From Escallonia rubra (Eukaryota > Streptophyta > Magnoliopsida > Escalloniales > Escalloniaceae): a DNA stretch of 64,000 nucleotides. The notes under the pieces were generated by a model. The model had not been told where the DNA came from and did no database searches. It worked only from the letters and a program-made list of their open reading frames with translations. Below are positions 1-17,318 of the stretch, piece by piece; position 1 is the first letter of the stretch; the number at the start of each line of letters is the position of its first letter. The translations under genes were made by a program, and so were the position numbers. Location of the stretch: assembly GCA_033065855.1 (NCBI GenBank), contig JAVXUO010002601.1, forward strand, positions 62,001-126,000. Reading direction: 5' to 3'.

Positions 1-218
1 TGGTAGAAGTGAGGGGGTTGGGTTTGTGGAAGAGCAGGCGTGAGGTTTTTATGCTTTGACTTGTTTTAGTTACCTTTATAACTTGTTATCTTTCAAGTTT
101 TATAGGTCTTCTATGGCGAGGTCAACACATTCTCTGTAGTGACTTCATCGTGACATTTTATTATATACTCTACATATGATTATAATTGCAGTTGTGCAAT
201 GTGCCTACATCTTAACAG

Positions 219-2595
219 GACTTGGACATCTCCCATGTGTCTGTTTTGTACAATGTTGATGAGCCCACTGTCCGGAGTCTCAATGGCTGCAGGGTTGCCG
301 ATCAAATTCTTAAGCTCGTGCCAAATGCTGAGGTTTGTACTTTGGGTACTTCCTAGTATTTTGTTGCTTACGGTGTTTTTAATTTAGTCTTTCAAATTTT
401 TTTTGGGACTGTAGCATTTCCGCACGACACTCCGGTGTTTAAAGTTTTGGGCTAAAAGGCGGGGTGTTTACTCCAATGTAAGTTGCTCATTATTGTACCT
501 TTTTTTTCAAACGCTTTTTCCCCCATGTTTTTTTTGTTCCCACTTTTCTTTCCTGATTTCTGTTTTCATTCTTCCCGTTTCTTGCCTTCTATCTTCTCCA
601 GGTGACTGGTTTTCTTGGCGGCGTAAATTGGGCTCTTCTTGTGGCTCGGGTCTGTCAACTTTATCCCAATGCAGTTCCAAGTATGCTGGTTTCTCGGTTT
701 TTTAGGGTTTATACCCAGTGGCGTTGGCCGAACCCTGTGATGCTATGTGCTATAGAAGAGGATGAACTAGGATTTTCTGTGTGGGATCCTCGTAAAAATC
801 CTCGGGACCGTACTCATCATATGCCAATAATTACACCTGCCTATCCATGCATGAATTCTAGCTACAATGTATCGACCAGTACTCTCCGGGTTATGACCGA
901 GCAGTTCCAATTTGGTAACAAAATCTGCGAGGTTAGAAACTGGATAGTTGTCTTTTTTCTGTTTGACTGGTATCTTATCTGTCTGCTATTTAGTAATTCC
1001 CTATTCTCTTTACTGTGCACACAGGAGATAGAGTTGAATAAAGCACTGTGGAGTGCTTTGTTTGAGCCATATTTGTTTTTCGAAAACTATAAGAACTATC
1101 TCCAGGTTGACATAGTTGCAGCTGATATCGATGATTTACGCGCTTGGAAAGGCTGGGTTGAGTCCAGGCTAAGGCAACTAACATTGATGGTAATATCTAG
1201 CCCTTTGAACTTATAATGGCAATGGAGGCTTCGGCTTAACGTTTCAGTTGACACTATCCGTATGGATCTTTCCACATGGCAAAATGAGGCATTTTCTTCT
1301 AATATTTTTCATTCTAATTTTTGCAGATAGAGAGGGACACATACGGGAAGTTGCAGTGCCATCCGTATCCCCATGAGTATGCTGATCCTTTGAGACTGTG
1401 TTCCCATTGTGCCTTTTTTATGGGTTTGCAAAGGAAAGAAGGAGAGATAATTCAAGAAGGCCAACAGTTTGATATACGTGGGACGGTTGACGAGTTTAGG
1501 CATTCAGTGAACATGTACATGTTCTGGAAGCCAGGGATGGAAATTTATGTTTCTCATGTTCGTAGACGACAAATCCCTTCTTATGTATTTCCAGATGGTT
1601 ATAAACGAAGTCGACCTCCCAGGTTCAGCAGTCCACAACAGGCTGAAAAATCACCTGGCGAAGGTGGTGAGGTTTGTAGGCCTGGATCAGGTGAAAGACG
1701 TCTTAAGAGGAAAAAAGAGCTCGAAGGGGCAGATGTGAAGCAAGGTAGTCCTGAGAAACGGCAATCAATTGGCTCTGAGAGGGCGGTTTCAGTATCTCCA
1801 GAAAGTCGCCAAGCAAGTGACATGACGATTTCTGAGTCTGGTATTGCAAGGAGTGAGGTTTGTCAATTCGAAGGTGACAAGGAGGTTAATGTGGAGGTAG
1901 TTAAATCAGATAGGGAGAGGTGTGCAGGGATAGCTGATGTGCCATTTGTCTCAAGTTCTAGCGTGGTCACAAACTTTCTGAATGAAGACGGTTTCTGCAG
2001 GGATACTGGACCTGAATCTTTAACATGTAGCAGCGATGGAACCCCAGGGAGCATTGTAGGGAGTAACAGCCAAGGGTCGTCACAGGGTGATTCCTGTGAG
2101 GGGGATTCTGAGTCTCTTCTGGATAATGGGTATGGAAATGATGGCAAGGTCGTTGAAGATCGATCGGAGGAAGATTTAGAGGTTTTGCATCTAAGTTTCT
2201 CTCGCCCTTGCATGTTTTGAGTTCAACATTTGTAGTTTACGTTCTATACCTGGGAAGAATTGAAGAAAAAGAAAACTTTCACTTCGGACTTCGCCTAATA
2301 TGGAGCTTTGTTGGTTTATGTTGTTCATATTTTGTACGCTATTAAGTTTATCTGACATCTAATTCTATTTGCTCAATTTTTTATTTTGAAGCCTAATGCA
2401 TTACTTGGGATGGTACTGAAGTCTATGGGTGGCGTTGACTCTGGACCCGTGCAGAAAACAGTGTTAAGGCATGTTAAATGATTTCCTAAGTATTCACTTC
2501 TTAACTTTTTTCACATCGGTTTTATCTTTATACTGCTCTCCTCGGTTTGTGTATGGCTGTCTACTAGCAGGGTGAGTTTGACATCGACAGCATGA
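219..2595 (+). CDS. PAPS: Nuclear poly(A) polymerase, PAPS type (5'-truncated by window edge)
   Basis: Adds poly(A) tails to cleaved pre-mRNA in the nucleus. Seven exons join in frame: 219-332, 415-477, 602-931, 1025-1189, 1327-2181, 2392-2468 and 2571-2595, giving the last 542 residues. The visible part covers the end of the catalytic region ([20 protein letters not shown], then [20 protein letters not shown]), the central domain ([17 protein letters not shown], then [20 protein letters not shown]) and the RNA-binding domain ([20 protein letters not shown]). A Ser/Glu-rich tail follows, with a basic RRLKRKKE stretch that may be a nuclear localisation signal. The C-terminus ends SLTSTA. The exons with the catalytic Asp residues lie upstream of the window. 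The sixth intron is best read as GC-AG (see findings). I recognise the family with confidence but not the paralogue. Confidence 0.93.
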
Positions 2596-2639
2596 AAGAT
2601 CAGAAAGGATGGGGAAGAGAGAGAAAGCCAGCAGTTCCG

Positions 2640-2724
2640 GTAAGTATCATGTTGATTGCTGGCTTTCATTTCTTTCTATTTTGCCAGGCATTCTCGTGTA
2701 TCCCATTCTCTGATTGAGGATCAG
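2640..2724 (+). other. Probable 3'-UTR intron of the poly(A) polymerase gene
   Basis: A strong donor (ccg|gtaagt) lies 44 bases after the stop codon. An acceptor ending atcag follows 85 bases later. A junction this close to the stop is not expected to trigger nonsense-mediated decay under the usual distance rule. This is inferred from splice signals only. Confidence 0.4.
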
Positions 2725-2810
2725 GCAGCTACGATTTGAAGAGTTGAGTTGAAGAGATCGGAATAGAAGTGAAGGCAATGGGTTGGGTTGGGTTGGGGGG
2801 ACGGGGGTTT

Positions 2811-2828
2811 GGGGGGGGGGGGGGGGGG
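2811..2828. repeat. Poly(G) run in a G-rich tract
   Basis: Eighteen consecutive G residues sit inside a G-rich tract at about 2780-2850, in the presumed 3'-UTR of the poly(A) polymerase gene. The GGGTTGGGTTGGG pattern just upstream could form G-quadruplexes on the transcript. Assembly errors in run length are possible. Confidence 0.7.
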
Positions 2829-2899
2829 AAGGTGGTTGGGGGTTGGGTGGGTTTGCATTTGTACCCTATGTACAGTTAGTTTATTGCGCTGTTCTGTTT

Positions 2900-4824
2900 A
2901 GGTTGTGAGCTGGTCCTAATGATCTGGAACAAGATCGAGGATGCTTCATTCTTAGCAAGTCAGTAGTTGGAGAGTGTTCCCCATCTTTCGGTCTTTCTAG
3001 TCCTCTCCGTGAATCAAATGGCAAACTAGACGATGCGATGTCAGTTGGTTCCTGGGAGTGCTCTTTGTACCCTATATTCCGTCCTCCTTTTTTGTAGACA
3101 AGGTGACCTTTAAAGGACAGTTATTTGTATATATGGATCGACTTCATTTCTTGTTTGGTACGAGTGCTTTTGTGCTGTTAGAAGGAAAGGTTTTGGCTGC
3201 AACCCGGATTGTAGCAAGGTGCTAGAATGTCTCATACAACAACAATTAACGACCACTAAATATGTGTAGCATCATTAAGTTAGTGATGCTGAAAAGGTTT
3301 TTCCAAAAATGCTCTTATGTATAATTTAACAGCCACTAATTGTTGCAGTCAAATTTCGTCTCCGTAGAGGACGACGATGGCCCTCCTGGTCTGAAGCTTT
3401 GTTTTAGAGGGTCTTTGTTCAAAACTTTAGTTGCCAAGTTTCGGGTAATGGTGTTGATATGGATGTGGACGAGATTTGCAAGGGAAGCTAGTCGACTCTC
3501 TGATGGTCCATCATTTAAGACTCCAGTTGAGTTCCATTAACACCACTTATAAGACAAAGATTTGCATGCACTTGTTTGGGTTAGCTGATGCCCTGGTCGA
3601 ATTGTAAGCTCAATGAGTCGATACTTGATAGATCTCCCCTTTTCTGCGATATTCTCTGCTCATCATTGAATAGACTAGTTTTGATCTGGTGCGATGCACA
3701 TGCGAGCAATGACAGATTAATAAATTAGGATAATACTAATTAAGAAGACAAATATGCAGAAAAAAGACTAGAGGCATGATCTATAAACAAATTCAAAGCC
3801 AAACTCAAATAAAATAATGAATATACATAAGAATTAGATTTTTTCATTCTCCAAAAGATCTCTTTCCTTTTAACACATCAATCACATGGGTGTTCTCTTA
3901 GAACTTTATGTAACCTATCAAAGCATATAAAATTGCATAAAGTATTAAAGTGTTTAAAGCATAAAAGAGAAAAAAGGGACCAATTAAAATAATGAGAGAT
4001 AAAAAGATCATAATAGCGAGGGATAAAAAAATTAGAATAGAACTAATTTTCACAAATCTTATAAAGATTATAAACAAAAAAGGTTCTTAGACTTCAATAG
4101 CGTAGTCCGCGTAATCACAAAGAGAATGGCTTAACCTTGTAAATTCTGAGGTATTAAACAAACATATACAAATCATTACACGTGATATACTAATTTAGAA
4201 GAATCAAAGTACATAAGGATTAACGGTCAATGTGGTAAAATAGTTATTACATAAAATTTAATTATAAACAATACCATCATGTGCGCGTGCGTATGAAAGA
4301 TGTGGGGCATTCCTTAATAGTTGCGAAAATTTGAATGTCACTGGAAACTTGGTCCCGAATTCTGAATTATAAACAGATATGGAGATAACATCATAGAGAA
4401 ATACTCTTACCATATTCTGAAGAGATAATAGTTTGTGATTTTAAAGTTAAAATTTATGAAATTGAGGTGATATTTTGAAAATAAAACTGGTATAACGTAA
4501 ACAGAATGTTTAATTAGAAGTGAAAACAGATAGAACTTTCTTTTTGTGAAACCGAGAAAGAGAGATTTGTGGAAAAGGAAATGAGAAATTAAATGATAAA
4601 GGCCATTAAATGATGACAAAGATATTTTAGGGAGACTTTTGAAATTGAAATGGCTAAATTTGATTGGTTTGTGCACATAAGTGAGGTGCCTAGAAAATAG
4701 GCATTGATTAAAGAATGTCAAATAAAAAAAGGTTGACCATACATAAAAAAATAATTAATCCACATGGCAGAAGGAGAGAACGTCCACGTAAACGTTGACG
4801 TGAGAACATTCTCTCAATTTCGAC

Positions 4825-4861
<37 letters not shown>

Positions 4862-6720
4862 GATTCCCCTAACTCTGCTAGTGAAATACTTAAAAGTGGA
4901 TCCACTTATTCAATATGACCAAAAGCTCAGTAATTATATATAGAAAATGTCTTTTTTTGTTCTATATTGGTACAAAATCAATGGCATATCTTTGACTGGC
5001 CAAACTTGGAAATTTAACCGGAACCCTTGACTAAATATGGGTCACCGAAGATTTTATGAAATTAAGAAGTTTCTTTCCCTTTCTTATTACTTCAAATCAC
5101 GACAAACACTTATATTTTATGGAGGTGATCTTCATGTCAAAGTTATTCATACATTACGCTCAAATAAATCACTTTCAAAGGTGAATATGTCAGCTTATGT
5201 ACTCTCAAGTCTCAACCTTGAGGTTTAAGATTGACTGCGAGAAATAGCCAACGCATTTTAACCTGGGATGATCACGGGCTTCCAGGGTGTCCACCGAGCC
5301 AGCTTGTGAATTATCGAACCTCCACAATTACTAATTCATCTGTAACCTCCTTTTTTGTCACAATATTAATTTGGGATCTACTTATGTAGCATCTTTCCTG
5401 TTCATATTGCGAGCATTATTTTTTCATTTTATCTGTCTTCGTATTGTTTGGAGGATTCACAAGAACGTGGGCATCACTCTCATGGAATTGCACAATACCG
5501 TCTCCGTAGCAAGCTAGCATAGATATGACAAATACGCATGATATTTGTTTAAACGTAGCAAGCTAGCATCTTAAAGAAAATGTGGCCGGAATCATGAACT
5601 ATAAAGATTATAATGGTTCCCTTGACATTGTTACAAATTTTTATCAGAAATCGAGTATCATAAGCATTATATTGAACTTAAACAATACTCGGAAGTGAAA
5701 TAAATACGAACTGATAATATTAAGATAAATAATAAGAATGCATGTATGATAACTTTTCTTTTGTTTTCGGGGTAGAATAGTAGAAATATATACCATGGAT
5801 CATGAATTGGGAGACTAATATTTATGACATCAAAAATTGAAGTCCAGCATAATTTAACAATAAAAAGAAAGTAAAGCACTAAACTAAAGACTCAATATCC
5901 TTGGGCTTATATGATTTAAGCAATGGCACAAAAGCCTCCGTCATGTTTGTGGCTCCGCTCAGAATCACCGCTTTCATAGCGGCAACCCCTAATCACCTTC
6001 GTAACACCCACAATCACCAAAGAACCAAAGTCAACCACCCTATCACGCCAACAACAGCAACCAACCCCCCACTATTCAATAAATAAACAAAACAGAGGAG
6101 AGGGCGCCGAACTAGTCGAATGGGGAGGAACAAAGCCTAACCTAAAACTACTACACCTTCAATTCATAGTCACACTATACAGATCACAAAAACGAAAAAC
6201 AAAGGGCACCAAGCTAATAACAAGGGGGAGGGACAAACCCTAGCCTGAAGTTACAACACCCTTACAACTTGTGGGCGAAGTTGGAGAGCGTTGACCTAAC
6301 AACTTGTGTAGCATGCAGACAAAGGTTACATCTAATTGGTCAAGAAATCCAATTTGGACTCGTAAAAAGTGGATAAGGTAAAAGAAATCATGGGATAAAC
6401 AAACAATTGCCACGTCTTTGCATACACAACCCGAGCGTGGACCAAACGAACGATGTAGCTGCTTAACAGGACACAATTACGTTTGCCTTCAACCTCAACA
6501 AAAAACGAAACTAAAATTAACCCGAAAAGATTTCCCTTTCAATTCCCACGAATTTTGATTCCCCGCCTCAATCTTAGGGCTCCCTAACACAAATTCATTG
6601 ATTGGTGATATGTTTGTCGTCAGTCAACGAATCGCCATTAGGAGCTCCTCCTGATCCGATCTCACCTCGGGATCTGTAGTTATTGTTCTTGTTGTTGCTG
6701 ATATTCCGGCGGTGGTTGGG
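2900..6720. other. Intergenic region between poly(A) polymerase and hexokinase
   Basis: No gene model could be supported. The first 200 bases are probably the end of the poly(A) polymerase 3'-UTR. The middle (3.7-5.9 kb) is AT-rich, with an (AT)n microsatellite at 4829-4855. A 66-codon open stretch at 3343-3540 follows a possible acceptor (ttgcag) but resembles nothing I know. From about 5.9 kb the base composition rises towards the hexokinase gene, and the last few hundred bases should hold its promoter and 5'-UTR. I saw no clear TATA box. Confidence 0.6.
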
Positions 6721-11496
<4,776 letters not shown>

Positions 11497-13090
11497 CAAT
11501 GGTCAAAAGGACCGAGAGGAAATTTTCCCTTTGCTGTAATGTTTCTTCTTTAGTCATTCTTTCCATCCAACCCTTCCTTTTTCTTCCCCACACTTTTCCT
11601 TTCCTCTTTCCTTAAATTTTTTTACTTGCCATTTCTTCCCCTTCATTTCTAAATTTAGGGTATTGTTGTTGTTGATCCTTAGATTATGTCTTCTGAATTT
11701 AATGTACGAACTTGAAGCAACCTTTCTTTTGGCGGGGTTAATAAAAATGGGGAATTTTTGCTGCGGCGCTGTCAATTGTGGACCGCTTGATTAGCTTCTT
11801 TTCAATGTCAGTCCAGATTTTTGGACACAATACTTTATTGCTTTTCTTGGTGTTTATCATTACATCGGATTTAACTTTGCACGTCATAAATTGATTCTTA
11901 GGTTAAAATTCAAAAATTCAAACTTTACGCTACATAGAATCACATATTTGGTTGTGTTTTTACCTGCTACGTAACCACTTCTCTAAATGCTTAAGCGGTT
12001 AGATAAGTGAGAGGGACTAAATACGCAAGTGGAGAGAGGGAAAATCACGACATTGTCAAACTTTGATACCATCTTAAATTATCTGTTACTCTAAGAACTT
12101 AAAAGATTAAATAATGGACAGACAACAGAGTTCTCTCCATTACGGTGAGTGTACACGTACACGCACAAACTTTACATTACCTACATATATAAAGTGGTGC
12201 GGCACAATCGTTGGCAGTCTTTCTCTTTCAAAATATCTCCCGTTGCCTCAGTCCACCAGGAATGAATTCTGAGTTGAAATTGTTTCTCTGTCAAGTCTCA
12301 TTCCCCACTTGCAGGACTTTAGCCAACTTTTGTTTTAGGTAAATTTAAATATATATGGATTTCACATGTGGGAAAATTCTACATGTAAATTGAAGAATTT
12401 AACCCTCGCCTGCTGCTTAATTACAGCATTGCCGCTGCTCACTGTACGATTATATGTTAGAAATTTTCAAAGATTTGACAATTTTATAAACAATATCCCA
12501 CTTCCAATTTTCTCCCCTTTTCTCAATGTTTATCTTTTGATGTCTAAATTCATTAAGGTAAGAACATCTATCTAAAGATAAAGGAAATGCATCCCGGTTG
12601 AACCCTTAGTTATTCAAGAGTGTGTCAATTAGCCCTTCGAAGATTACGTGTTAGGTCTAAAACGTTAGTCAGTTTGAACGTTTTGTATATTGTTTTACTA
12701 TTTCGAGTTGACTCATTGTAAGGAAATCAGAGTCATCGCACCTAGGTGTCCCCTCCCACCCCTCCGTTCCTTGAGGGTATAGTAATTATATTCCTTTGTT
12801 TTTTTTCTCTTTGATCCGGTTTTAAAAGTCATTTATTTGTACTAGCTTCTTTCGATCTTCTTATTTCTCCAGTTTGAATTTTTCTTTGACTACATTTTGG
12901 TTGGCCCCTGGACCTGTGGTCTAGATTTTGTGTGGTCTTTGACTACATCCAGTGATTATTCGTGTTTTTGAGCTTCCTATTTCTTGCATTCCTTTTATTT
13001 ATTTTTAAAAAAAAAAAGAAAGGATAGGATGTAATTTGACAAAGAATGTTTAACCTATTTTAAAGGAGTCAATGGCACTCGAGTAATTAA
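11497..13090. other. Hexokinase 3'-UTR and downstream intergenic sequence
   Basis: The first 250 bases are probably 3'-UTR (T-rich, with an aataaa-like tract near 11739). Beyond that no coding exon is supported. A TATA-like catatataaag at about 12183-12193 is followed by a short reading frame opening at 12262, which is too short and featureless to call a gene. An A-run lies near 13006-13016. Confidence 0.45.
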
Positions 13091-13640
13091 ATGGAACTAT
13101 CAGCCTTTCACTACAGACCACATCACGTCCTCCTTTTCATTAACTCGGAGCGGCAAAATATAACAGTAGAACACAGAGGGAAGAGGAAGAAGCAATTACC
13201 GACACCAATGGCGATCGAGGGTTTCATCTCTCCAAATCCCCGGAAAACCCGGGAGGCTCTCTGCTGCCCACACCTCCGTGATCATTCAGCAATCTCCGTC
13301 GATGGGCCGGCAGAAATTTGAGGCCTTTGTTCCTGCTTCTGCTGTTAGGGTGTGTACAAACATGGCACACAGGGCTACGCCAGGCAAGCAAAGCGTACGG
13401 CACTATGTTCATTCTTGCATACGTGAGACTGGGTTCAGTAACATTATTACGTTTTGTATATTCCGATGTTGTTTGCTGAGTGATAAGCTATGGGGGCTTG
13501 TTAATATTATGAAACCTCGAACTTCTTTCAAAATTTTCATTTTATCTTCTTCCTTTTCGCTACGTCTTGCTGTGGCATCATGAAGATTTCACCCGGTACT
13601 TGAGGCTCAGGAAGAGACGTTTCCTGCACCCTGAAATTTC
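13091..13640 (+). other. Possible first exon(s) of an unrecognised gene
   Basis: This stretch is richer in GC than its surroundings. It has a purine-rich leader and an ATG at 13209 in good context, opening a short frame (MAIEGFISPNPRKTREALCC). In another frame, ATG 13302 gives MGRQKFEAFVPASAVR, ending next to a gtgtgt donor-like sequence at about 13350. The pattern resembles a 5'-UTR plus a short first exon, but I found no convincing downstream exon and recognise no family. It may be a gene fragment, a non-coding transcript or chance. Confidence 0.2.
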
Positions 13641-14699
13641 GGAGTTGCACATGTCTTCCATGCATTATGTCGTACTTGTGTATCTTGACAACATTAGTTG
13701 TGTTTTTTGAAGTTTTTCTTGAACGTATGAGACTGCTTGGATGAATGATCATGAAAAGCAATAGTAGGCTTGAGGGATTGAAGGCACATTTTGCCATAGC
13801 TTTAGGCAAACATGGGAATAGATGTTCTCTAAAGCCAAACAACAGTCGTCTGCCACTACTGAGCCTTCGTAAGTTTTTGGAGATCCAATCACTCAATAAC
13901 AACTTTTTGTTCAATTGTTCTTACTGGTATTCCTTGCCTCTTTTTTTCTTCTTGTTCTTCTTCTTTTGGCATGGGATTCCTGAAAAGGAACCCTGCTGTC
14001 GTGCTACAGCTTCAGTCTATTGTGGTCTCAAATGTTCAACATAGGATCAAGTGTGCAACTTATCTTAATTTCCCCTCACAGGTAGCCCCTGCGAATAGGC
14101 TGTCCGCATGAAAGCTCAAGCACGCCATTTTTACCATAGAGTGTGCTTAAAGAGGTCTTGCGAGTCCACATTTTCCTGGGGAATTTTATTTCGATCAGCT
14201 CCCAAAATGTGGCTTGATTAGAAAATTAGCTTTAGTCGCGAAGATAATAGAGTTGCAGCTAGTTCCCCCTCGTCTCTATACAATCTTGATAGTAAAATGT
14301 GTGCCCTTGAGAGATCTACAAACATGTTACTACGCGGTGAAAATCAAGTAAGTTTTCATGACCATCTGTAAGTAAATGAAGCTATCAATGCTAAGGAAGT
14401 AAGTTCATAAATCACGTGGAGGTGCTACAAAGAATGCAGTCCGAGTCAGAAGTCAGGTTTATTAAGTGTGTTGATGTGGGACAGAGAAAGGGCAGAGACC
14501 AAGGCTAGTCAGTCAGAGGCTGATGAATGGCAATACAATGAGGGTGAGGGCACGAGTTGAATACACGATGACAGCCACAAGGCCAATGCTCAGGTCCAAC
14601 ATCTAGAGTGAGAAAGTGAAGTGTGAAAATAAGTTATGCTCTTTTTTGGAAACTAATTTTTAAGTTCCTTATTTAAAGGGGTTGAGAAGGTGAATCATC

Positions 14700-16760
14700 A
14701 AACGACGTGTGGTGCTCTCTTAGAGTGACACCTCACTGCGAGGGCCACAAACGCCAGTGCTCCACATACTATCGAATCGCATATTCACCCGCCCTGCTCT
14801 GCACAGCTTTGCTTTGTCTATCTGCAAAGACTGGCTCACATAGCATCAATGTGGTCAGATAACCCCTTGACCTTGCCACCAGTCCAACGCGATTATTGAG
14901 TCCTTCAGGGGCGTTTAGAGAGAGAAAGAACTTGACAGCAGTGGGGAAGGGCTGATGCCGAATTACTAGGTAGACTAGGCTCGATGCCTTCCGAAGTGAC
15001 TCGGGGGTCATAGTCCCTATAGGTGCCAATGAAGAGTCCCCAATGACGGAGCACGTCGACTAGTCACGCAGACACCTTGTCGAAGATAGCGTCTTGAAGG
15101 AGTCGCCTATCTCGAGGTGAGTCCTTATCCAGGAACACTCGGAGCTCGACAAGGTAGTGTCCCGGAGGAGTCGTCTACTCGATGGGCCGAGACAGTGTCT
15201 CGAAGGAGTCGCTTACTCGACACGTCGAGGTAGTATCTCGGAAGATAGTCATTACCTAACGGCCCGAGGTAGCGCCCTGAAAGAGTCGTCGGAGTCCTTA
15301 TATCAAAGTACTTGGGAGCTCCTTAGTGGAGATAGTGTTTCGGGAAAGTCGCATATCCTGCAAAACGAGTCCTTGTGCTAGAGCACTCAGAGCGTGCCAA
15401 GATAATGTCACAAAAGAGTTGCCTACAAGACGGGACCGAGTTAGTTCCTGGGGGAGTTATCTACCTGGCTACAGGGGAGTCTTCATGCCAAAGCACTTGA
15501 AGCACGATAAAGTAGTGTCCTGGAAGAGTCGCCTACCTTGCAGAAGGGGAGTCCTCATGTCGAAGCACTCAGAGCTCCCTGAGGTGGTGTCCTGGAAGAG
15601 TTGCCTACCTTGAGGGATGTTACACACTAGAGAGTGGGTCGAAGCATGTTCCACGACTAAGGCGATGCGTATAATGTGGTGAAGAGATGGATAAATCCTG
15701 GGGGCATGGCAATGTAATAGAATGTCGGAGGGCGCGACTGTATAAGTGGCCCAACGCGTGTTTGGGGCTATGACAGAGCGGTGCTCGAACGAGTTGACAG
15801 GCTTTGTGTCGGGGGCACGTACGTGGAGACAACTCTCAAGCGCGATCAGGTATCAACTTGGGCGCAATGATAGAGGTCTTGTAGCATGGAAATCCCTAAG
15901 AGAGGAAAGACCAATTGGGGTAAGGCAGGAGCCATAAAGGAGAGAAGAGGTCAAGGGATGAGGCAAGAGAAACTCCAAGGAGAGGAGCGACCAAGATGTG
16001 AGGTAAGGAGCCTTCAAGGAAAAGACCAAGGATGAGCCCCAAGGGGTAAGAGAAAGAGCTCCCAAAGGGCAACGAGAGGGTGACTCCAAGGACAAGGATT
16101 CGCCAATGGGCAAGTAGGGCTGACACCAAGGGAAGGGAGCCCCCCAAGGGTTAAGGAGAGCGAACTTGGGCCGACTCCTCTGGGGCATGGCACAGGCCGA
16201 CCCCTCCACGGGGAAAGCCTGGGGCTGACCCTCTTGAGGAAGGAAGACACGCCGTCATTTCCTTTGGCTAAGGGAAGAGGCACGCCAAAGCCAACCCTTG
16301 GAAAGAGATTTTTGGAGGAAAAATGAAGGACACGTGACTTGAGCATGCACTTCGAGTTGACTGGCTTAGTAGTGTGAACTTTTTACCGTTGAACATTTGT
16401 TGACGTGTGGCGAGAGCAAGACCTAAGAGTGGTGCGTAACCAGCAGCAACAATCACTAACATGTTCTGGAGGAAGATACTCACACTGGCTGTATATAAAA
16501 GGAGACTCGGTCTGTACTCATGCCACAGCGTGAAGCTATAATGTTTTCACAAAATATTCGACAAGAACCAGTACTAGGGCACTGGGTTCGATGGTATGAG
16601 TAGTCATGCATGGCTAAAGTCCATGGCTGATTCCTGGTAACAAATAGCTCTCTGCAGTTGGCGAGATTTTTCTGAATGCTTGTTAATATGCATACAAGCT
16701 TGTCTGAATATAGTAAGGCTGAGGCCATATCGGCTAAGCTCCCCATTCTTACATGTTATA
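14700..16760. other. GC-rich, LTR-like region, possible retrotransposon derivative
   Basis: Base composition shifts sharply from AT-rich to about half GC here, with no gene model. The first part carries the tandem array at 15040-15615. A purine-rich tract then runs to 16350, with many AAGGG/CCAAGG words. A canonical core-promoter sequence, gtatataaaaggagactc, lies at about 16490-16507. A TGGTATnAG word near 16592 loosely recalls a tRNA-Met primer-binding site. Together these suggest an LTR or non-autonomous LTR element, but I could not find matching LTR ends, a target duplication or any gag/pol reading frame. Confidence 0.3.
15040..15615. repeat. Degenerate tandem repeat array (period about 40-85 bases)
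   Basis: Recurring words such as gaagagtcgcctaccttg, gtagtgtcctggaag and gagtcctcatgtcgaagcac appear in the same order several times, most clearly in the last three units (about 15360-15610). Earlier units are more diverged. The region has reading frames in all directions, but these follow from the repeat and are not genes. Confidence 0.7.
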
Positions 16761-17014
16761 TTGCAGGCTCATATTAAATGAACCATACTGAGGGATGGCC
16801 TGTTTTAATAACCAGAAGGGATAAAACAGTAGAGACAGCTACCTTGACTGCAGGAGTGGCAACTAGCCATTAGGGACCTGTAATATCAATGGCGGGTCTA
16901 CAATGACCTGTAATAATTGTAGCCTTGAGCCATAGCATCATTAGTGAGCAAAGGAATGCCAAATACAAGGGAAAACATCTCCACACAAGTGCATTGATCC
17001 TTCGAATACATTAC

Positions 17015-17100
17015 AACAACCAACTACAGCTGCAACATTTGCCTTTAATCTTTCTTCAACAACCAACTACAGCTGCAACAATTGCCTTTAATCTTTCTTC
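17015..17100. repeat. 42-base tandem duplication downstream of the Aux/IAA gene
   Basis: The unit beginning caacaaccaactacagctgc is present twice, head to tail, with one base difference (catttg versus caattg). It lies about 220 bases past the stop codon of the minus-strand Aux/IAA gene, in or near its 3'-UTR. Confidence 0.85.
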
Positions 17101-17318
17101 CCCTTTTACCGTAGAAAATATAAGCCAAAATGTCAAATGATGGACACAAAACACGCCTTTGTCCATCTTTAGTTAAAACTCTTCACATAATACTGCTCTT
17201 TCTTCATCTCATGTCTACATCAAGTGGAACCTTTTCTTGCTTGCTGTTTACTGCAAGCAAAGTCGGGTAAGTAGCGGTTGGAAAAACCTTATGTTTGTGC
17301 AAATTAAATAACACAAAT

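Noticed and set aside
3343-3540. Extra terminal exon of the poly(A) polymerase gene
   Set aside because: The family C-terminus (SLTSTA) is already complete at 2595, and this frame shows no similarity to poly(A) polymerases.
5900-6130. Minus-strand reading with MKAVILSGATNMTEAFVPLL
   Set aside because: Short, interrupted upstream, with no splice context or family match; not enough to call a gene.
15040-15615. CRISPR-like regular repeat array
   Set aside because: The genome is a plant's, the units are degenerate and lack constant repeats with unique spacers; it is a minisatellite.
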